Source: an uncultured Saprospiraceae bacterium (GTDB lineage: Bacteria > Bacteroidota > Bacteroidia > Chitinophagales > Saprospiraceae). Taken from it: DNA of 7,721 nt. Location: contig CALGLY010000368.1 of the NCBI GenBank assembly GCA_937959095.1, forward strand, positions 1-7,721, read 5' to 3'. Each line of letters starts with the position of its first letter. Position 1 is the stretch's first letter. The notes below the pieces were generated by a model, which saw only the letters and a list, made by a program, of their open reading frames with translations, was not told the DNA's origin and ran no database searches. Shown piece by piece: positions 6,606-7,721 of the stretch. The position numbers were made by a program, and so were the translations under genes.

Positions 6606-6689
6606 CAAAAATAATCTAATCCAAACTATAATAATAGTGTAGTTAAACGGAAGCAACATAACACCTCGTTTTGGATTAGCTTATTTTTG
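6606..6689. promoter_or_regulatory. 20-bp inverted repeat in the divergent lipoprotein/DUF4129 intergenic region
   Basis: Left arm CAAAAATAATCTAATCCAAA (6606-6625) and right arm TTTGGATTAGCTTATTTTTG (6670-6689) are reverse complements at 19 of 20 positions, with a 44-base spacer. Each arm, read towards its own flanking gene, contains TTTGGATTAG followed by TATTTTTG, a match to the Bacteroidota -7 box. The distance is 47 bases from the right arm to the DUF4129 ATG and 166 from the left arm to the lipoprotein ATG. No target-site duplication flanks the arms. The rest of the 297-base gap (6440-6605 and 6690-6736) is AT-rich with nothing else I can assign. Confidence 0.7.
6682..6689 (+). promoter_or_regulatory. 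Candidate -7 box for the DUF4129-yjbQ transcript
   Basis: TATTTTTG matches TAnnTTTG exactly and would start transcription about 40 bases before the ATG at 6737, a reasonable leader length. There is no TTG/TTTG at the normal -33 distance; the nearest, in TTTGG at 6670-6674, lies only 8 bases upstream. The box is part of the right arm of the inverted repeat described separately. Confidence 0.4.
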
Positions 6690-6736
6690 CCCTTTCACTT
6701 AGAGCCTGTTTACATTAAATTCCCTACCTTTCCTCC

Positions 6737-7468
6737 ATGAAAAGAATTGGTTTATTGCTAAGTTGTTTAGTGCTAGGAACATTGCTTTGGGCAACGAATC
6801 CTACGGAGTCCTATCAGGGAGAAGCGATAGAACAACGCAATTTTGATGAAGCAGAATGGCAAAAAATCATTAGTGATATTGACTACTCCAAAGATTTAAA
6901 AGCTGAAGAAAAAGAAGAAAAGCTCGAAAAAACCGATGAAGAAGCCTCAAACTGGCGCAATCCTATCCAATTTAATGATGAATTCGGACGGAAACTCTCC
7001 ATTGGTTTATTAGCGATTTTGGGGATTGTATTATTGGTATTGGTGCTACGCTTTTTGTTAGTCGCTCCCCAAAACAGGAGGCTATCCAAGGAAGATAAAG
7101 ACTTAGAAATAACAGTGGAAGAACTCGCCGAAAACCTAGAGGCACACGACCCAAGTAGTCTGATAGAGCAAGCAATAACAGCCGAAAATTATCGCTTGGC
7201 GGTGCGTTTATATTACCTGAAAACAATCCGAGAGTTATCCTTGAAAGGAGAAATACAATGGAAACCCGACAAAACGAACTCTAGCTATCTGGAAGAGATG
7301 GAGAAGCATGATTTGTATCAAAAATTTCAGAATATGACACGCATTTTTGAGCGCGTTTGGTATGGTAATCGCAGTTTGAACGCAACAGATTTTGAACAAA
7401 TTCGCCCAGAAGCAATGGACTTATTAACACAAATAGAAAGCTTACCAGCAGAAAAAGAAAAGCTATGA
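6737..7468 (+). CDS. Membrane protein with C-terminal DUF4129 domain
   Basis: This 243-residue protein has an N-terminal signal-like hydrophobic segment (GLLLSCLVLGTLLWA, residues 5-19), a charged, K/E-rich extracytoplasmic stretch (about 25-85, with EEKEEKLEKTDEE), one strong transmembrane helix (about 88-109, ending in FLLV), and a C-terminal domain at about 140-235. That domain carries the DUF4129 pattern: AVRLYYLKTIRELSLKG, IQWKPDKTN, YLEEM and the signature FERVWYG. The presumed topology puts the DUF4129 domain in the cytoplasm. The family has no known biochemical function; it often neighbours MoxR ATPase and DUF58 genes or transglutaminase-like membrane proteins, none of which are visible here. 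The ATG start follows CTTTCCTCC, with no Shine-Dalgarno. The TGA stop overlaps the next gene's ATG (ATGA), suggesting coupled translation. A CysLeu-type lipobox was considered at C10, but the preceding hydrophobic run is too short. Confidence 0.85.
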   Translation: MKRIGLLLSCLVLGTLLWATNPTESYQGEAIEQRNFDEAEWQKIISDIDYSKDLKAEEKEEKLEKTDEEASNWRNPIQFNDEFGRKLSIGLLAILGIVLLVLVLRFLLVAPQNRRLSKEDKDLEITVEELAENLEAHDPSSLIEQAITAENYRLAVRLYYLKTIRELSLKGEIQWKPDKTNSSYLEEMEKHDLYQKFQNMTRIFERVWYGNRSLNATDFEQIRPEAMDLLTQIESLPAEKEKL

Positions 7469-7721
7469 TTCAGCAAGTAGAATTTGCCTTAGCAGCCTAC
7501 CCACGTGGCTACCACATCATCACGCAGGAAGTGCTACAAGCTCTGGATTTGCCCGAAACAGGCATACTGCACCTATTCATCAAACACACTTCGGCGGGCT
7601 TGTGTATCAATGAAGCCGCTGACCCCGATGTGCTTACCGATTTTGAAAGTATTTTCAATAAACTTGTCCCTGAAAATATGCCTTTCCTCACGCATACCAT
7701 GGAAGGTCCTGACGATATGCC
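7465..7721 (+). CDS. yjbQ: YjbQ/UPF0047 family protein, 3'-truncated by the window edge
   Basis: The first 85 complete codons of a YjbQ-family protein, normally about 130-140 residues long, are visible. The opening strand is MIQQVEFALAAYPRGYHIIT. The family signature follows: LHLFIKHTSAGLCINEAADPDVLTDFE at about 35-61, with H41 and E50 in the conserved H-T-S-A-x-L-x-x-N-E motif. Next comes FNKLVPENMPFLTHTMEGPDDM, whose THTxEGPDDM is also conserved; these histidines and acids line the family's putative metal site. Members are annotated as secondary thiamine-phosphate synthases because some complement a thiE defect; the physiological role is unsettled. Its ATG overlaps the DUF4129 stop by four bases and has no independent promoter, so the two genes are probably co-transcribed. 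The GAAAAAGAAAAGCT stretch before the ATG gives at best a weak ribosome-binding signal. Confidence 0.92.
   Translation, partial: MIQQVEFALAAYPRGYHIITQEVLQALDLPETGILHLFIKHTSAGLCINEAADPDVLTDFESIFNKLVPENMPFLTHTMEGPDDM

Noticed and set aside
6606..6689. Reading the 84-bp unit as a miniature inverted-repeat transposable element
   Set aside because: No target-site duplication is visible at either end and there is only one copy in the window; kept as a regulatory candidate, with the transposon reading noted as the alternative.

Overview
The window looks like a chromosomal segment from a member of the Bacteroidota. The evidence is: an sdhC-sdhA-sdhB complex II locus of the kind this phylum carries (five-helix di-haem cytochrome b, FrdB-like iron-sulfur subunit with CREGICGTC and [12 protein letters not shown] motifs); A-rich, Shine-Dalgarno-poor translation starts; good matches to the phylum's TAnnTTTG / TTTG promoter; and DUF4129, CysQ and YjbQ proteins that read like homologues from this group. 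A Saprospiria-like or related lineage would fit, but this is only an impression.

Layout: (1) 1-488, plus strand, the 3' part of cysQ, closed by a hairpin terminator shared with the convergent gene. (2) 574-4828, minus strand, an operon read from right to left: sdhC, a Uma2-family nuclease-like gene, sdhA, sdhB. The Uma2 gene interrupts what is normally a contiguous sdhCAB unit, and the operon is rich in palindromic elements (1344-1447, 3413-3468, and one inside the Uma2 reading frame at 3941-3962). A consensus-like promoter lies at 4931-4962 and a perfect 14-bp leader hairpin at 4846-4887. (3) 5105-5881, minus strand, a PhnP-like metallo-beta-lactamase-fold hydrolase. (4) 5984-6439, minus strand, a small predicted lipoprotein of unknown function. 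(5) 6440-6736, a divergent intergenic region with a 20-bp inverted repeat whose arms each carry an outward-facing TATTTTTG box. (6) 6737-7721, plus strand, a membrane protein with a C-terminal DUF4129 domain, overlapping by four bases the start of a yjbQ gene that runs off the window.

Functionally, the core is respiratory complex II: SdhA (FAD, dicarboxylate site) passes electrons through the three iron-sulfur clusters of SdhB to the haems and menaquinone site of SdhC. Sequence alone does not say whether it works mainly as succinate dehydrogenase or fumarate reductase. CysQ is sulfur/nucleotide housekeeping. The remaining genes have no clear link to these. I see no novel multi-gene system. 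The parts most worth a second look are the palindromic DNA in and around the sdh operon, the Uma2 insertion, and the two precise inverted repeats in promoter/leader regions.
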